Of a stretch of DNA of 64,000 nucleotides, positions 27,810 through 38,647 are shown piece by piece. Under the pieces are notes generated by a model. The model was not told where the DNA came from. It saw only the letters and a program-made list of their open reading frames with translations, and did not search any database. Numbering within the stretch: the stretch's first letter is position 1; every line of letters begins with the position of its first letter. The DNA is from Buttiauxella sp. A111. Lineage in GTDB: Bacteria > Pseudomonadota > Gammaproteobacteria > Enterobacterales > Enterobacteriaceae. The stretch covers positions 310,001-374,000 of the forward strand of contig NZ_BJFN01000002.1 of NCBI RefSeq assembly GCF_014189855.1, written 5' to 3'. Both the position numbers and the translations under genes were made by a program.

Positions 27810-28551
27810 ATTTGCCGCCCGCCAAGTCGAGGAAACTGCCCGTCACATACGAGGCTTTATCGCTTAGCAGCCAGACGATGGCCTGCGCGACTTCCTCAGG
27901 CTGACCACCACGCTTCATAGGTAGCAAATCTTTTACGCGATCGACTCGCCCCGCTTCCCCGCCAGATGCATGCATGTCGGTGTAAATAAAGCCTGGACGC
28001 ACGCCATTGACGCGAATGCCCTGCGCCGCCACTTCCACAGAAAGCCCGGTTGTCAGCGTATCCACCGCTCCTTTTGACGCGGCATAATCCACATATTCAC
28101 CTGGTGAACCTAAGCGCGCAGCCGCCGATGAAACGTTAACAATCGCCCCGCCTTTCCCGCCGTGGCGAATCGCCATACGTTTTACCGCTTCACGGCAACA
28201 GAGAAAGTAACCCGTAACGTTAGTGGCCATAACACGATTAATACGTTCAGCCGTGAGTTCTTCGATGGTGGATTGTTGGAACAGGATCCCGGCGTTATTG
28301 ACCAGAGCGGTAATCGGGCCGAAGGCGTTGTCGATTTCCACGAACATCGCCATCACTTGCAGTTCATCAGCAATATCCGCTTTGATGGCAATCGCCTCTC
28401 CACCGGCTCCCCGAATGGCATTCACCACTTCGTCGGCCGCAGGTTTATCGCGTTGATAGTTTACAACCACTTTGTAACCAGCCTGCGCCAGCAGTAACGA
28501 GGTTGCTTTACCAATCCCACGGCTTCCGCCGGTTACCAGAACCACGCCCAT
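27808..28551 (-). CDS. ygfF: Short-chain dehydrogenase YgfF
   Basis: 247 residues, same as E. coli YgfF. Classical SDR: nucleotide loop TGGSRGIG at the N-terminus, NNAG in VNNAGILFQ, catalytic Ser in VNVSSAAARLG and YxxxK in YVDYAASKGA. It presumably oxidises or reduces a sugar-like alcohol with NAD(P); the substrate is not known. Convergent with the mrpX-like gene and downstream of gcvP behind a terminator. Confidence 0.94.
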   Translation of the reverse strand: MGVVLVTGGSRGIGKATSLLLAQAGYKVVVNYQRDKPAADEVVNAIRGAGGEAIAIKADIADELQVMAMFVEIDNAFGPITALVNNAGILFQQSTIEELTAERINRVMATNVTGYFLCCREAVKRMAIRHGGKGGAIVNVSSAAARLGSPGEYVDYAASKGAVDTLTTGLSVEVAAQGIRVNGVRPGFIYTDMHASGGEAGRVDRVKDLLPMKRGGQPEEVAQAIVWLLSDKASYVTGSFLDLAGGK

Positions 28552-28573
28552 CTCAACCTCCTGATTAACAGAT

Positions 28574-28600
28574 AAAAAAAGGGCACCGAAGTGCCCTTAG
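28574..28600 (-). terminator. gcv operon terminator
   Basis: GGGCAC-CGAA-GTGCCC (28581-28596) with a T-run on the minus strand (AAAAAAA at 28574-28580 on plus). Read on the minus strand the loop is UUCG. It lies 26 bp after the gcvP stop. Confidence 0.92.
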
Positions 28601-28622
28601 GAAGATATCACGCAAATCTCAA

Positions 28623-31496
28623 TTACTGATATTCGCTCATCGGCACGCAAGAACAGAACAGATTACGGTCACCGAACACATCGTCAAGGCGCTTCACGGT
28701 CGGCCAGTATTTGTTGCCATGGCCTGTCGGGAACACTGCCAGTTCGCGAGTGTATGGATGTCCCCAATCAGCCACGATTTCGTCCTGTGTGTGCGGAGCA
28801 TTAACCAGCGGGTTATCTTCCAGTGGCCATTCACCACGTGCAACACGGTCGATTTCTGTGCGGATAGTCAGCATCGCATCGATAAAACGATCCAGTTCCA
28901 GTTTGCTTTCGGATTCGGTTGGTTCAACCATCAACGTACCCGCAACCGGGAACGACATGGTTGGCGCATGGAAACCGAAGTCAATCAGTCGCTTAGCGAT
29001 ATCCAGTTCACTAATACCGGTTTCTTCTTTCAGTGGGCGAATGTCGAGAATACATTCGTGCGCCACATGTCCACTACGGCCGGTATAGAGGATCGGGAAA
29101 GCCGACTTCAGGCGCGTTGCAATATAGTTAGCATTCAGGATAGCCACCTGACTTGCCTTCTTCAGCCCCTGCGCGCCCATCATTCGGATATACATCCAGC
29201 TAATTGGCAGAATGGAAGCACTACCAAACGGTGCTGCAGAAACAGCGCCCTGTTGAGTCAACATCTCTTCAATCTGCACCACGCTGTGGCCTGGCACGAA
29301 CGGAGCCAGGTGTGCTTTCACGCCGATAGGTCCCATACCTGGGCCGCCGCCGCCGTGTGGAATGCAGAAGGTTTTATGCAGGTTAAGGTGCGAAACATCC
29401 GCGCCGATGTAGCCTGGAGAGGTGATCCCCACCTGAGCGTTCATGTTCGCGCCATCCAGGTAAACCTGGCCGCCGAACTGATGAACGATCTGGCAGACTT
29501 CGCGGATCGTCTCTTCATACACACCGTGAGTTGACGGATAGGTCACCATGATGCAGGACAGTGCATCACCCGCTTGCTCAGCTTTTTCACGCAGATCGTG
29601 CAGATCAATGTTGCCTTGTTTATCACAAGCTACGACCACGACTTCCATGCCTGCCATTTGGGCGGACGCAGGGTTAGTACCGTGTGCGGAACTTGGGATC
29701 AGGCAAAGGTTACGGCTGCCTTCGTTACGGCTTTCGTGATAACGACGAATAGCCAGCAGGCCTGCGTATTCACCTTGCGCGCCAGAGTTTGGCTGCATGC
29801 AAAGCGCATCGTAACCCGTCAGTTTCACCAGCCAGTCAGAGAGTTGGGAGATCATCTGGTGATAACCTTCCGCCTGATTTGCCGGGCAGAACGGATGCAG
29901 CTCAGCGAATTCCGGCCAGGTGATAGGAATCATTTCAGCCGCAGCGTTTAACTTCATGGTGCAAGAACCCAGCGGGATCATCGCCTGGTTCAGCGCCAGA
30001 TCTTTGCGCTCAAGTGAGTGCATGTAGCGCATCATTTCGGTTTCGCTGTGGTAGCGATTAAATACCGGATGCGTCAGGAATTCGTCTTCACGCAGCATCG
30101 CTTTTGGGATCGACAGGCTATCGCCCGCCACGTTTTGGTCGAGCTTATCAATGTCCAGACCGTGGTTGTCACCCAGCAGCACGCTAAACAGTGCCTGTAC
30201 ATCTTCACGCGTGGTCGCTTCATCCAGCGTGATACCAACCGCGTTCAGAATGTCGCTGCGCAAGTTGATTTCATTCGCTTCAGCACGTGCCAGCACGGCG
30301 GCTTTATCGGTTACTTCAACACACAGGGTGTCGAACCAATGTTTGTGACGCAGCACCAAACCTTTTTGTTGCAGGCCAGCGGCCAGAACATCGGTCAAAC
30401 GATGAATGCGCCCTGCAATGCGTTTCAGGCCAGCCGGGCCGTGGAATACCGCATACAGGCTGGCAATGTTTGCCAGCAGAACCTGGGAAGTACAAATGTT
30501 GGAGTTCGCTTTTTCGCGGCGGATATGTTGCTCGCGAGTTTGCATCGCCATGCGCAGCGCAGTACGTCCCGCAGCATCGCGTGATACACCGATAATACGG
30601 CCAGGCATGGAGCGTTTGAATTCATCACGTGCGGCAAAGAATGCAGCATGTGGGCCACCGTAACCCATTGGCACGCCAAAACGCTGTGCGGAACCAAATA
30701 CGATGTCAGCACCTTGTTTGCCAGGTGCAGTTAACAGAACCAACGTCATTAAGTCAGCGGCAACACTCACGATGACCTTGCGTTGTTTCAGTTCGGTAAT
30801 CAGAGCGCTGTAGTCATGAACGTCGCCGGTGGTGCCAACTTGTTGGAGCAGCACACCAAACACATCCTGATGATCCAGCACTTTCGCGGCGTCATCGACA
30901 ATCACATCAAAGCCGAAGGTTTCAGCACGCGTGCGGACAACATCCAGCGTTTGCGGATGTACGTCAGCTGCAACAAAGAAACGGTTAGCGTTTTTCAGTT
31001 TGCTGACACGCTTTGCCATTGCCATGGCTTCTGCGGCAGCGGTCGCTTCGTCCAGCAAAGAAGCCGATGCGATATCCAGCCCCGTCAAATCCAGCGTCAC
31101 TTGTTGGAAGTTGAGCAGCGCTTCGAGACGGCCTTGTGATACTTCTGGCTGATACGGCGTGTATGCCGTGTACCAACCTGGATTTTCCAGCATATTACGC
31201 AGAATAACCGGCGGCGTTTGTACCGCGGTGTAACCCATGCCGATATACGTTTTAAAACGCTTATTACGGCTGGCAATGGTCTTTAATTCAGCCAGGGCCG
31301 CGAATTCGGTAGCAGCCTCACCCACCTGTGGTGGCTCAGCAAGCTGGATATCAGCAGGAACGATAGAGGCTATCAATTCATTCAACGAACGAGCGCCCAC
31401 TGTTTCCAGCATTTCATGTTGCTGTTGTGCGTTCGGTCCAATGTGACGGTCGACAAACGCTTCGTGATTTTCAAGCTGACGTAAAGACTGGGTCAT
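28623..31496 (-). CDS. gcvP: Glycine dehydrogenase (decarboxylating), P protein
   Basis: 957 residues, identical in length to E. coli GcvP. The PLP lysine is in [16 protein letters not shown] (~residue 710), followed by the glycine-rich loop. It decarboxylates glycine and passes aminomethyl to the lipoyl arm of GcvH. Last gene of gcvTHP; the 131-bp gap before it is unusually long and is filled by CT-rich palindromes, so its expression relative to gcvTH may be modulated. Confidence 0.98.
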   Translation of the reverse strand: MTQSLRQLENHEAFVDRHIGPNAQQQHEMLETVGARSLNELIASIVPADIQLAEPPQVGEAATEFAALAELKTIASRNKRFKTYIGMGYTAVQTPPVILRNMLENPGWYTAYTPYQPEVSQGRLEALLNFQQVTLDLTGLDIASASLLDEATAAAEAMAMAKRVSKLKNANRFFVAADVHPQTLDVVRTRAETFGFDVIVDDAAKVLDHQDVFGVLLQQVGTTGDVHDYSALITELKQRKVIVSVAADLMTLVLLTAPGKQGADIVFGSAQRFGVPMGYGGPHAAFFAARDEFKRSMPGRIIGVSRDAAGRTALRMAMQTREQHIRREKANSNICTSQVLLANIASLYAVFHGPAGLKRIAGRIHRLTDVLAAGLQQKGLVLRHKHWFDTLCVEVTDKAAVLARAEANEINLRSDILNAVGITLDEATTREDVQALFSVLLGDNHGLDIDKLDQNVAGDSLSIPKAMLREDEFLTHPVFNRYHSETEMMRYMHSLERKDLALNQAMIPLGSCTMKLNAAAEMIPITWPEFAELHPFCPANQAEGYHQMISQLSDWLVKLTGYDALCMQPNSGAQGEYAGLLAIRRYHESRNEGSRNLCLIPSSAHGTNPASAQMAGMEVVVVACDKQGNIDLHDLREKAEQAGDALSCIMVTYPSTHGVYEETIREVCQIVHQFGGQVYLDGANMNAQVGITSPGYIGADVSHLNLHKTFCIPHGGGGPGMGPIGVKAHLAPFVPGHSVVQIEEMLTQQGAVSAAPFGSASILPISWMYIRMMGAQGLKKASQVAILNANYIATRLKSAFPILYTGRSGHVAHECILDIRPLKEETGISELDIAKRLIDFGFHAPTMSFPVAGTLMVEPTESESKLELDRFIDAMLTIRTEIDRVARGEWPLEDNPLVNAPHTQDEIVADWGHPYTRELAVFPTGHGNKYWPTVKRLDDVFGDRNLFCSCVPMSEYQ

Positions 31497-31520
31497 GAGC
31501 GATGATTCCTGAGGTGTTTT

Positions 31521-31609
31521 CCCCTTCTCCCTTGAAGGGAGAGAGTCGGGGTAAGGGGGGATTCGCTAATTTTTCCCTCACCCTAACCCTCTCCCAAGGG
31601 GAGAGGGGA
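31521..31609. repeat. CT-rich bipartite inverted repeat between gcvH and gcvP
   Basis: Two divergent copies of one unit in opposite orientation: CCCCTTCTCCCTTGAAGGGA at the left and CCCTCTCCCAAGGGGAGAGG at the right. Each is itself palindromic and the two together form a ~90-bp inverted repeat. The same unit recurs at 39248-39271 and 63897-63929. Confidence 0.8.
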
Positions 31610-31627
31610 CTGATTTGGTGTCGGTTA

Positions 31628-32014
31628 TTAATCTTCTAACAGCGCTTCATATGCCGCAGCATCCAGCAAACCGTCCAGTTCAGACTCGTCGCTTGCTTTG
31701 ATTTTGAAGATCCAACCTGCGGTGTACGGCTCGCTGTTGATCAACTCTGGCGTATCGCTCAGTTCATTGTTTACAGCGATGATTTCGCCGCTGATCGGTG
31801 CATAAATGTCAGATGCCGCTTTTACAGATTCAGCCACGGCGCAATCATCGCCAGTGCTTACTGTTGCGCCAACGTCTGGCAGGTCAACAAACACCATGTC
31901 ACCCAGCAACTCTTGTGCGTGCTCGGTAATACCTACGGTGTAAGAGCCATCAGCTTCTTTACGCAGCCATTCATGTTCTTTGCTGTATTTCAATTCGTTC
32001 GGCACATTGCTCAT
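31628..32014 (-). CDS. gcvH: Glycine cleavage system H protein
   Basis: 128 residues starting [16 protein letters not shown]. The lipoylated Lys is in AESVKAASD (~residue 65). It carries the aminomethyl group between P and T proteins and L protein. It ends ...EALLED, one residue shorter than E. coli. Nine codons upstream are in frame but the conserved start and ribosome site (AGGAGA) favour 32014. 23 bp downstream of gcvT. Confidence 0.98.
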   Translation of the reverse strand: MSNVPNELKYSKEHEWLRKEADGSYTVGITEHAQELLGDMVFVDLPDVGATVSTGDDCAVAESVKAASDIYAPISGEIIAVNNELSDTPELINSEPYTAGWIFKIKASDESELDGLLDAAAYEALLED

Positions 32015-32037
32015 TGTTGTTCTCCTGATTTCGAAAT

Positions 32038-33135
32038 TCACTGCGCGACAGCTTTACCGCCGCGAACAAAAATAGGTTTAGTGACTTTTACCGGCATTTC
32101 TCGGTTACGGATTTGCACAATGGCCGTTTCGCCAATGCCCGCAGGCACGCGAGCCAAAGCAATGCTGTAACCCAATGTCGGAGAGAAAGTCCCGCTGGTG
32201 ATTACGCCTTCATGGATGTTGCCTGATGCATCGGTAAAACGAACAGGCAGCTCATTACGTAATACGCCTTTTTCCGTCATGATCAAACCAACGAGCTGGT
32301 CGGTTCCTTTCTCACGCTGGAGTTCCAGTGCTTCGCGACCAATGAAATCACGATCTTCTGGCTCCCAGGCAATGGTCCAACCCATATTCGCGGCCAGAGG
32401 AGAAATGCTCTCATCCATTTCCTGGCTATACAGGTTCATACCTGATTCCAGACGTAACGTGTCGCGCGCACCAAGACCGCAAGGTTGCACACCAATCTCG
32501 AAAAGATGCGCCCAAAACTCGGCAGCTTTTTCATTCGGCATGGCAATCTCGTAACCGGCTTCACCGGTGTAACCGGTTGTCGCAATAAACAGATCGCCCG
32601 CCTGAACACCAAAGAATGGCTTCATACCAGCAACGGCATTGCGTTGTTCTTCTGTGAAGAGCTGCGCGGCTTTTGCCTTAGCGTTTGGCCCTTGAACGGC
32701 AATCAGCGAAAGGTCATCACGCACGGTGACAGAAACAGAATACGGTTCGGCATGTTGGATAATCCAGGCCAGATCTTTCTCACGAGTGGCGGAGTTCACC
32801 ACCAGGCGGAAATAGTCTTCAGTCTGGAAATAGATAATCAGGTCATCGATAACACCGCCGGAAGCGTTGAGCATTGCGGTGTAGAGGGCTTTACCCGGCA
32901 GGGTCAGTTTGGCAACGTCGTTTGCGACTAAATAACGGAGGAATTCGCGGGTACGGCTGCCTTTAAGATCAACAATGGTCATGTGTGAAACATCAAACAT
33001 ACCGGCATCGTTGCGCACAGCATGGTGTTCGTCAATCTGCGACCCATAGTGCAATGGCATCATCCAGCCATGGAAATCCACCATTCGCGCACCGCAGAGA
33101 TTGTGCTGTTCAAACAAAGGGGTCTTTTGAGTCAT
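32038..33135 (-). CDS. gcvT: Aminomethyltransferase, T protein
   Basis: 365 residues starting [20 protein letters not shown]. Folate-binding fold with FDVSHMT, the catalytic-loop region [10 protein letters not shown] and the conserved GARDTLRLE. It transfers the methylene group to tetrahydrofolate, releasing ammonia. First gene of the operon; the 430-bp upstream region holds its promoter and a PurR box. Confidence 0.98.
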   Translation of the reverse strand: MTQKTPLFEQHNLCGARMVDFHGWMMPLHYGSQIDEHHAVRNDAGMFDVSHMTIVDLKGSRTREFLRYLVANDVAKLTLPGKALYTAMLNASGGVIDDLIIYFQTEDYFRLVVNSATREKDLAWIIQHAEPYSVSVTVRDDLSLIAVQGPNAKAKAAQLFTEEQRNAVAGMKPFFGVQAGDLFIATTGYTGEAGYEIAMPNEKAAEFWAHLFEIGVQPCGLGARDTLRLESGMNLYSQEMDESISPLAANMGWTIAWEPEDRDFIGREALELQREKGTDQLVGLIMTEKGVLRNELPVRFTDASGNIHEGVITSGTFSPTLGYSIALARVPAGIGETAIVQIRNREMPVKVTKPIFVRGGKAVAQ

Positions 33136-33224
33136 TTTTTCCTCTTTAACCATCTGGTTGAAAAGCGCTATTCGCTTTTCCGTTCGTCAGACGAAACCCA
33201 ACATCGCCACCGATCACGATAGCG

Positions 33225-33240
33225 ACGCAAACGTTACCTT
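33225..33240 (+). promoter_or_regulatory. PurR box at gcvT
   Basis: ACGCAAACGTTACCTT matches the PurR consensus ACGCAAACGTTTTCNT at all but a few 3' positions. gcvTHP is a known PurR target in E. coli. Confidence 0.8.
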
Positions 33241-33517
33241 TTGTCTGAACTTACCATTGAATGGGGGACTTAACCATAAGGCACAAACGGTCATGGCATT
33301 AGGTTATGACCAAAATCAGGAGCGAATGATGCAGAGTATTCGACTACAAAAATGCGATTAACTACACATAAACAAGAAGTGTTTAAGCCAGAATTTAGCG
33401 TTAGCTAACATTTACGACCATTTCAGAAACAAATTCACTACATTAGAAAAAACGTGGGATGAGAAAAAGTAATCCGAGATAGTGGGTAAGATTAGAATTT
33501 TTCAAATGAGGAAAGAG

Positions 33518-33546
33518 TTTCCCTTTTCTGTATGCGAAAAGGGAAA
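33518..33546. repeat. Inverted repeat downstream of ubiI
   Basis: TTTCCCTTTTC and GAAAAGGGAAA, 11 bp perfect with a 7-base loop, 24 bp after the ubiI stop. Possibly its terminator, although the following bases are not a clear T-run. Confidence 0.55.
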
Positions 33547-33569
33547 TGTGACGCGGTTATCAGATTAAA

Positions 33570-34772
33570 TCAGCGCAACCAATTAGGCAGGTCATGCAAA
33601 CCCATCGCCTGACGAACTAACTGCGGTTTTACACCAGGAAGGGTATCTGCCAGCTTCAGACCGATATCACGCAGCAGTTTTTTCGCGGGGTTGTTTCCGG
33701 CAAACAGGTCGCGGAACCCCTGCATGCTGGCGAGCATCATTGCCGCACTATGTTTACGGCTACGCTCGTAGCGGCGCAGGTACAAATGCTGCCCAATATC
33801 TTTACCCTGACGATGCAAACGACGGACTTCATCAATCAGTTCAGCGGCGTCCATAAAGCCCAGATTCACACCCTGCCCGGCCAACGGATGAATGGTGTGG
33901 GCGGCATCGCCAACCAGAGCCAGTCGATGTGCTGCAAAACTACGTGCATAGCGGCCTGTCAACGGGAACGTCTGGCGTTCACTTTCTACGCTGCACAAAC
34001 CCAGACGCAGATCGAATGCGACAGACAACGCCTGATTAAATTCTTCAGCACTCACCTGTTGCATACGTTCGGCTTCCAGCGGGGGAAGCGACCAGACGAT
34101 CGAGCATAAATGCGGGTCGCTTAGCGGTAAGAAAGCCAGGATACCGTCGCCATGGAAAACCTGACGGGCAACCGCCTGGTGTGGTTCAGCAGTACGAATG
34201 TTGGCCACCAGCGCATGGTGGCGATAATCCCAAAACGTCAGCGGGATATCAGCTTGATTGCGTAGCCACGAGTTCGCGCCATCAGCCCCGACAACTAAAC
34301 GCGCAGTCAACATTGCGCCATCTTTGAGCGTAATGAACGCTTCGTTTTCACCCCAGGCGACTTGTTGCAATTCGACCGGTGCCATCAGCGTGACATCACT
34401 GCACTGCTCAGCGCGTTGCCACAACGCGTGATGAATCACCGCATTTTCGACAATGTGGCCAAGGTGGCTGAAACCAAAGGATTTATCATCAAATGCTATA
34501 TGCCCGAAGCTGTCCTGATCCCACACTTCCATGCCGTGATAGCAACTCGCGCGGCTGGCGATGATTTTCGACCAGGCGCCCAGGTGGGTCAGCAATTTCT
34601 CGCTAGCGGCATTGATGGCCGAGACACGCAATGCTGGCGCAGATTCAGGTGCCAACGGTTGTGGCAGATGGTTCTCCAGTACCGCAACACGCAAACCACT
34701 CCCTTGCAGGCCACAGGCAACCGCCAGACCAACCATACCACCACCAACAATCGCCACATCAACGCTTTGCAA
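33570..34772 (-). CDS. ubiI: 2-octaprenylphenol 6-hydroxylase UbiI
   Basis: 400 residues, same as E. coli UbiI (VisC). FAD-dependent aromatic hydroxylase: dinucleotide loop AIVGGGMVGLAVACG, DG motif GADGANSWLR and the second FAD motif LVGDAAHTIHPLAGQG. It performs the C5 ring hydroxylation in ubiquinone synthesis. The start is a TTG at 34772 with AGGAGA six bases upstream, directly before the conserved QSVDVAIVGGG; longer in-frame sequence to 34850 runs into the ubiH stop and is rejected. Third gene after pepP-ubiH. Confidence 0.95.
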   Translation of the reverse strand: MQSVDVAIVGGGMVGLAVACGLQGSGLRVAVLENHLPQPLAPESAPALRVSAINAASEKLLTHLGAWSKIIASRASCYHGMEVWDQDSFGHIAFDDKSFGFSHLGHIVENAVIHHALWQRAEQCSDVTLMAPVELQQVAWGENEAFITLKDGAMLTARLVVGADGANSWLRNQADIPLTFWDYRHHALVANIRTAEPHQAVARQVFHGDGILAFLPLSDPHLCSIVWSLPPLEAERMQQVSAEEFNQALSVAFDLRLGLCSVESERQTFPLTGRYARSFAAHRLALVGDAAHTIHPLAGQGVNLGFMDAAELIDEVRRLHRQGKDIGQHLYLRRYERSRKHSAAMMLASMQGFRDLFAGNNPAKKLLRDIGLKLADTLPGVKPQLVRQAMGLHDLPNWLR

Positions 34773-34806
34773 ATTGACTCTCCTGTAAATCTTTCTGACG
34801 CATAAT

Positions 34807-35985
34807 TTAACGCGCGACCCAACCCAGCGTGCGTTGTGCCAGCACATCACGTGCCGGAGTAAGATGTTCCATCGCCATCAGTCCCAGATTACGCCCCACC
34901 ACCAGCGGAGCCCAACGGTTAGCGAACAACTGAACTAACCCATCTGTCACGCCGATGGTCGCGATTTTATCTTCACTACGGCGCTGCTGATAATCAGCCA
35001 AAACAGCATAGCTGCCAATGTCCTGAGATAATTCGTGCGCCGCCGCCAAATTTTCAGCCAGTGACATCACATCGCGTAAACCCAGGTTAAACCCCTGCCC
35101 GGCAATCGGGTGAAGGGTTTGCGCGGCATTGCCCACTAACGCAACACGGTGTGATACCGACTGCGAAGCCGTCGTCAGTGCTAATGGATAGTGCTTACGC
35201 ACACCGGCAAATGTGATTCGCCCGAGCCGCCAGCCAAACGCACGCTGCAACTCATTGCAGAACTGCTCATCGTCCCACTGGGCGATATCAGCCTGTGCGT
35301 CTTGCGGATGGCACCACACTAACGAACAACGCCCATCAGACATTGGCAACATCGCCAGCGGGCCGTGTTCGGTAAAGCGCTCAAACGCCCGCCCATTGTG
35401 GGGTTGCGAAGTAGCAACGTTGGCGATAATCGCAATCTGCCGGTAATCCTGTTGCTGCCAGGTGATACCACACTGTGTGGCAAGTGACGAACGGGAACCA
35501 TCTGCCGCTACCAGCAGTTTGCCTTCAAGAAGTTTACCGTTATCAAGCTGAACGCTGACTTTATCGGTTTCACGGGTAAAAGAAGCGACTCGCTGCGGGC
35601 AATGCAATGTCACGCCAGGTGTTTTGCGCAGCAGGGCAAATAAACGCAAACCCACATCGTGCAATTCCACTACCTGCCCCAATGCCGGGATCTGGTAATC
35701 ACTGGCATCCAGCGTAACAAACCCGGCATGGCCGCGATCGCTGACATGAACGGAAGTAATCCCGGTCGCGCAATCTTTAATAGCAGGCCACACACCAATA
35801 CGAGTTAATTGCTGGCAAGTGCCCTGGGCAATAGCGATAGCGCGGGCATCAAAACCAGGATGCGCCGCAGATTCAGGAGCTGACGCTTCAATTAAATGAA
35901 CCGGCAACTTACCGTGGGTCAAATGGGAAATCGCCAGCGCAAGCGTTGCCCCAGCCATCCCTCCACCAACAATAATCACGCTCAT
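34807..35985 (-). CDS. ubiH: 2-octaprenyl-6-methoxyphenol hydroxylase UbiH
   Basis: 392 residues, same as E. coli. FAD loop IIVGGGMAGATLALAIS, DG motif AADGSRSSLA and LVGNAAQTLHPIAGQGFNLG. C1 hydroxylation of the ubiquinone ring. Its start overlaps the pepP stop by four bases (ATGA type), so translation is coupled; ubiI follows 34 bp later. Confidence 0.97.
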   Translation of the reverse strand: MSVIIVGGGMAGATLALAISHLTHGKLPVHLIEASAPESAAHPGFDARAIAIAQGTCQQLTRIGVWPAIKDCATGITSVHVSDRGHAGFVTLDASDYQIPALGQVVELHDVGLRLFALLRKTPGVTLHCPQRVASFTRETDKVSVQLDNGKLLEGKLLVAADGSRSSLATQCGITWQQQDYRQIAIIANVATSQPHNGRAFERFTEHGPLAMLPMSDGRCSLVWCHPQDAQADIAQWDDEQFCNELQRAFGWRLGRITFAGVRKHYPLALTTASQSVSHRVALVGNAAQTLHPIAGQGFNLGLRDVMSLAENLAAAHELSQDIGSYAVLADYQQRRSEDKIATIGVTDGLVQLFANRWAPLVVGRNLGLMAMEHLTPARDVLAQRTLGWVAR

Positions 35986-37301
35986 GACTGATGCGCCGCC
36001 GCCATTAACGCTTCGATATCGTCTGCCGATTTCACGACGCTGGCGGTCAGGTTTTCGTTTCCGTTTGCGGTGATAAGAATATCGTCTTCAATACGAATCC
36101 CAATACCACGGTACTCGACAGGAACATCCGCATCAGGCGCGATGTACAAACCGGGTTCAACGGTAATCACCATGCCTGGCTCAAGTACGCGCGAACGATC
36201 CGGGCCGTAACCGCCGACGTCATGTACATCTAACCCCAACCAGTGGCTCAGACCGTGCATAAAGAACGGACGGTGAGCATTTTCCGCAATCAGCTTATCG
36301 ACTTCGCCATGGAGAATGCCGAGCTTCACCAGGCCTGTAACCATAATGCGTACTACTTGCGCGGTGACTTCCTGCATCGACGTGCCAGGGCGATAAAGGT
36401 GCAACGCAGTTTCCAGGGATTCGAGCACAATGTTGTAAATCGCCCGCTGTGGCGCGCTAAATTTGCCGCTCACCGGGAAGGTGCGGGTGATATCACCGGC
36501 ATAGCCTTTGTATTCGCAACCGGCGTCGATCAACACCAAATCACCGGCGCGCATTTGGCTCTCGTTTTCGGTGTAATGCAAAATACAGCCGTTTTCGCCG
36601 CTGCCTACGATGGTGTTGTAAGAGGGAAATCTCGCACCATGGCGGTTAAATTCATGAAGGATTTCACCTTCAATCTGATATTCAAACATCCCAGGACGGC
36701 ATTTTTCCATCGCACGGGTATGTGCCAGTGCGCTGATCTCGCCTGCACGACGCAGCGCGATGATCTCTTCTTCCGATTTAAACAGGCGCTGTTCGTGAAC
36801 CGTTGGTCGCCAGTCAGTCAGTGTTGCTGGCGCGCTAAGATTCTGGCGCGAACCACGGCGGAGTTTATCAAGAGCGGCAAAAACGAGGGTGTCGGCATAA
36901 GCGTATTCACCCTGCGCGTGATACACCACATCCAACCCGTTCAGTAATTGAGGCAGTTGTTCACCGATTTCAGAGAACGCCAGCGCGCGATCTACGCTCA
37001 GTTTTTCAGGTGCCGCTTCCTGACCAAGACGGCGGCCGAACCAGATTTCAGCGGTTTTATCGCGCAGACGGTTAAACAAAACGCTGTGATTGTGCGTTTC
37101 ATCGCTTTTAATCAACACCAGTACCGCTTCTGGCTCGTTAAAACCCGTGAAGTACCAGAAATCGCTGCTCTGGCGATACGGGTATTCGCTGTCTGCACTG
37201 CGTGTTACCTCGGGAGCAGCGAAGATGAGCGCGGCGCTTGCCGGAGCCATTTTGGCCAACAACGCCTGGCGGCGCCGGAGAAATTCGTGCTGAGTCATCA
37301 C
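35982..37301 (-). CDS. pepP: Xaa-Pro aminopeptidase P
   Basis: 439 residues (E. coli 441). N-terminal creatinase-like domain and C-terminal pita-bread metallopeptidase with ligands visible in LIDAGCEYKGYAGDITRTF (two Asp), HGLSHWLGLDVHDVG (His), TVEPGLYI (Glu) and GIRIEDD (Glu). It removes N-terminal residues preceding proline using two Mn ions. 21 bp after ygfB; first of the pepP-ubiH-ubiI set. Confidence 0.97.
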   Translation of the reverse strand: MMTQHEFLRRRQALLAKMAPASAALIFAAPEVTRSADSEYPYRQSSDFWYFTGFNEPEAVLVLIKSDETHNHSVLFNRLRDKTAEIWFGRRLGQEAAPEKLSVDRALAFSEIGEQLPQLLNGLDVVYHAQGEYAYADTLVFAALDKLRRGSRQNLSAPATLTDWRPTVHEQRLFKSEEEIIALRRAGEISALAHTRAMEKCRPGMFEYQIEGEILHEFNRHGARFPSYNTIVGSGENGCILHYTENESQMRAGDLVLIDAGCEYKGYAGDITRTFPVSGKFSAPQRAIYNIVLESLETALHLYRPGTSMQEVTAQVVRIMVTGLVKLGILHGEVDKLIAENAHRPFFMHGLSHWLGLDVHDVGGYGPDRSRVLEPGMVITVEPGLYIAPDADVPVEYRGIGIRIEDDILITANGNENLTASVVKSADDIEALMAAAHQS

Positions 37302-37322
37302 ACCTCCTGAAGTTTATGATTA

Positions 37323-37901
37323 TTAGTGCAGTGTTGGTTTCTGCACTTCTGGCGCCGTCGGGACAGGGCGAGTAAAGGTGTCATGGCACAGCAGTGCTGC
37401 AACACGCACGTACTCGACGATCTCTTCGAGCGACATTTCCAGCTCTTCTTGATCTTCGTCTTCGTCGTAGCCCAACTGCGCGATGTTACGCAAATCGTCG
37501 ATCGCTTCGCCGGTTTCGCCAGTGACTTTATCAAGCTTAGGTTGGGTCACGCCCAGGCCAAGCAAGAAGTGGTTAACCCAGCCCGCCAGCGCATCTGCAC
37601 GGTCAAACACCGATACGTCGTCACCATCTGGCAGATAAAGCTGGAACAGAAAACCGTCATCTTCCAGCGCATCGCCAGTTGCGCCGTGCATCTGGCGCAG
37701 GGTATCCGCAAGGTTTTGACCAAAGGCCAAGCCTTCGTTTGTCAGGTCATGAAGCAGCGGTTGCCAGCTGGTGTCTTTGTTGCCACCGCACAGCATTCCA
37801 CTGATTAAGCCGTGCATTTCTGAGGCCGTCAGACCTACACCTTGTTGGAGCAATAATTGGCCGACTAAGTCGTAGTCAGGCATTGTGTTCTGTATAGACA
37901 T
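37323..37901 (-). CDS. ygfB: UPF0149 family protein YgfB
   Basis: 192 residues, same as E. coli. Start at [13 protein letters not shown]. The C-terminal half ([37 protein letters not shown]) is almost identical to the E. coli protein; very acidic overall. Its Pseudomonas counterpart is reported to modulate beta-lactam resistance through AmpDh3; in enterics the role is undefined. Divergent from zapA and leading the pepP-ubiHI operon. Confidence 0.95.
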   Translation of the reverse strand: MSIQNTMPDYDLVGQLLLQQGVGLTASEMHGLISGMLCGGNKDTSWQPLLHDLTNEGLAFGQNLADTLRQMHGATGDALEDDGFLFQLYLPDGDDVSVFDRADALAGWVNHFLLGLGVTQPKLDKVTGETGEAIDDLRNIAQLGYDEDEDQEELEMSLEEIVEYVRVAALLCHDTFTRPVPTAPEVQKPTLH

Positions 37902-38067
37902 GCGTATTCGCCATCGTTGGCAGGGATAGTTCATGTTATGCTACCACCAGGGACCTCGAGGCACCAGAAAAGGGCTTGTATCTTCATTACGGGGTAGCTA
38001 TAGTGACGCCCCTTTCGTTACCAGGCACGGTTAACGAAGGCAGGCGAGTTAACAGCAGGAAGGTGGC

Positions 38068-38397
38068 ATGTCTGCACAACCAGTCGATATCCAAATTTTC
38101 GGTCGTTCATTGCGCGTGAATTGTCCGCCTGAACAACAGGATGCACTGAATCTTGCGGCCCAGGAGCTTGATCAGCGGTTGCAAGATTTAAAAGTTCGCA
38201 CTAGAGTCACAAATACTGAGCAGCTAGTTTTCATCGCAGCACTGAACATTTGCTATGAGCTGGCTCAGGAAAAATCGAAAACCCGTGACTACGCAGCCAA
38301 TATGGAAGAGCGTATTCGGATGTTACAGCAGACCATCGAACAAGCGTTGCTTGAGCAAGGTCGCATAACTGAAAGACAGGGTCCAAATTTTGAATAA
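38068..38397 (+). CDS. zapA: Z-ring-associated protein ZapA
   Basis: 109 residues, same as E. coli. N-terminal beta-alpha domain ([17 protein letters not shown]) that contacts FtsZ, and a C-terminal coiled coil (~70-105, [16 protein letters not shown]) for tetramerisation. It bundles FtsZ filaments at midcell. Followed 41 bp later by 6S RNA, as in E. coli. AAGGTGG precedes the ATG. Confidence 0.97.
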   Translation: MSAQPVDIQIFGRSLRVNCPPEQQDALNLAAQELDQRLQDLKVRTRVTNTEQLVFIAALNICYELAQEKSKTRDYAANMEERIRMLQQTIEQALLEQGRITERQGPNFE

Positions 38398-38438
38398 CAC
38401 TTCACAGTTACCTATGGTAGAGTGACTTTGAAGACCAA

Positions 38439-38622
38439 ATTTCTCTGAGATGTTTGCATGCGGGCCAGTCCCCTGAGCCGATATTTCATACCACAAGAAT
38501 GTGGTGCTCCAGATTCTGTGAGCATGCTCGGTCCGTCCGAGAAGCCTGATGATTCTGACGCTGCATTCACCTTGAACCAAGGGTTCAAGGGTTACAGCCT
38601 GCGGCGGCATCTCGGAGATTCC
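38439..38622 (+). ncRNA. ssrS: 6S RNA
   Basis: 184 nt from ATTTCTCTGAGATGTTTGCA to CGGAGATTCC. The two ends pair (TCTCTGAGATG with CATCTCGGAGA) and the central CCTTGAACCAAGGGTTCAAG arm is kept, forming the long open-bubble hairpin that mimics a melted promoter and sequesters sigma70 RNA polymerase in stationary phase. Position between zapA and fau as in E. coli; co-transcription with fau gives the processed form. Confidence 0.97.
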
Positions 38623-38647
38623 CTCTTTCTACCAATCAGTCATCCTT

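Larger units (their letters stand above)
33136..33569. promoter_or_regulatory. gcvT promoter region
   Basis: 434 bp without a gene between gcvT and the ubiI stop. In E. coli this region binds GcvA, Lrp, PurR and CRP. Here the PurR box is distinct; the AT-rich part 33360-33480 is a fitting Lrp target, but no single site can be named. An 11-bp inverted repeat (33518-33528 / 33536-33546) lies next to the ubiI stop. Confidence 0.7.
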
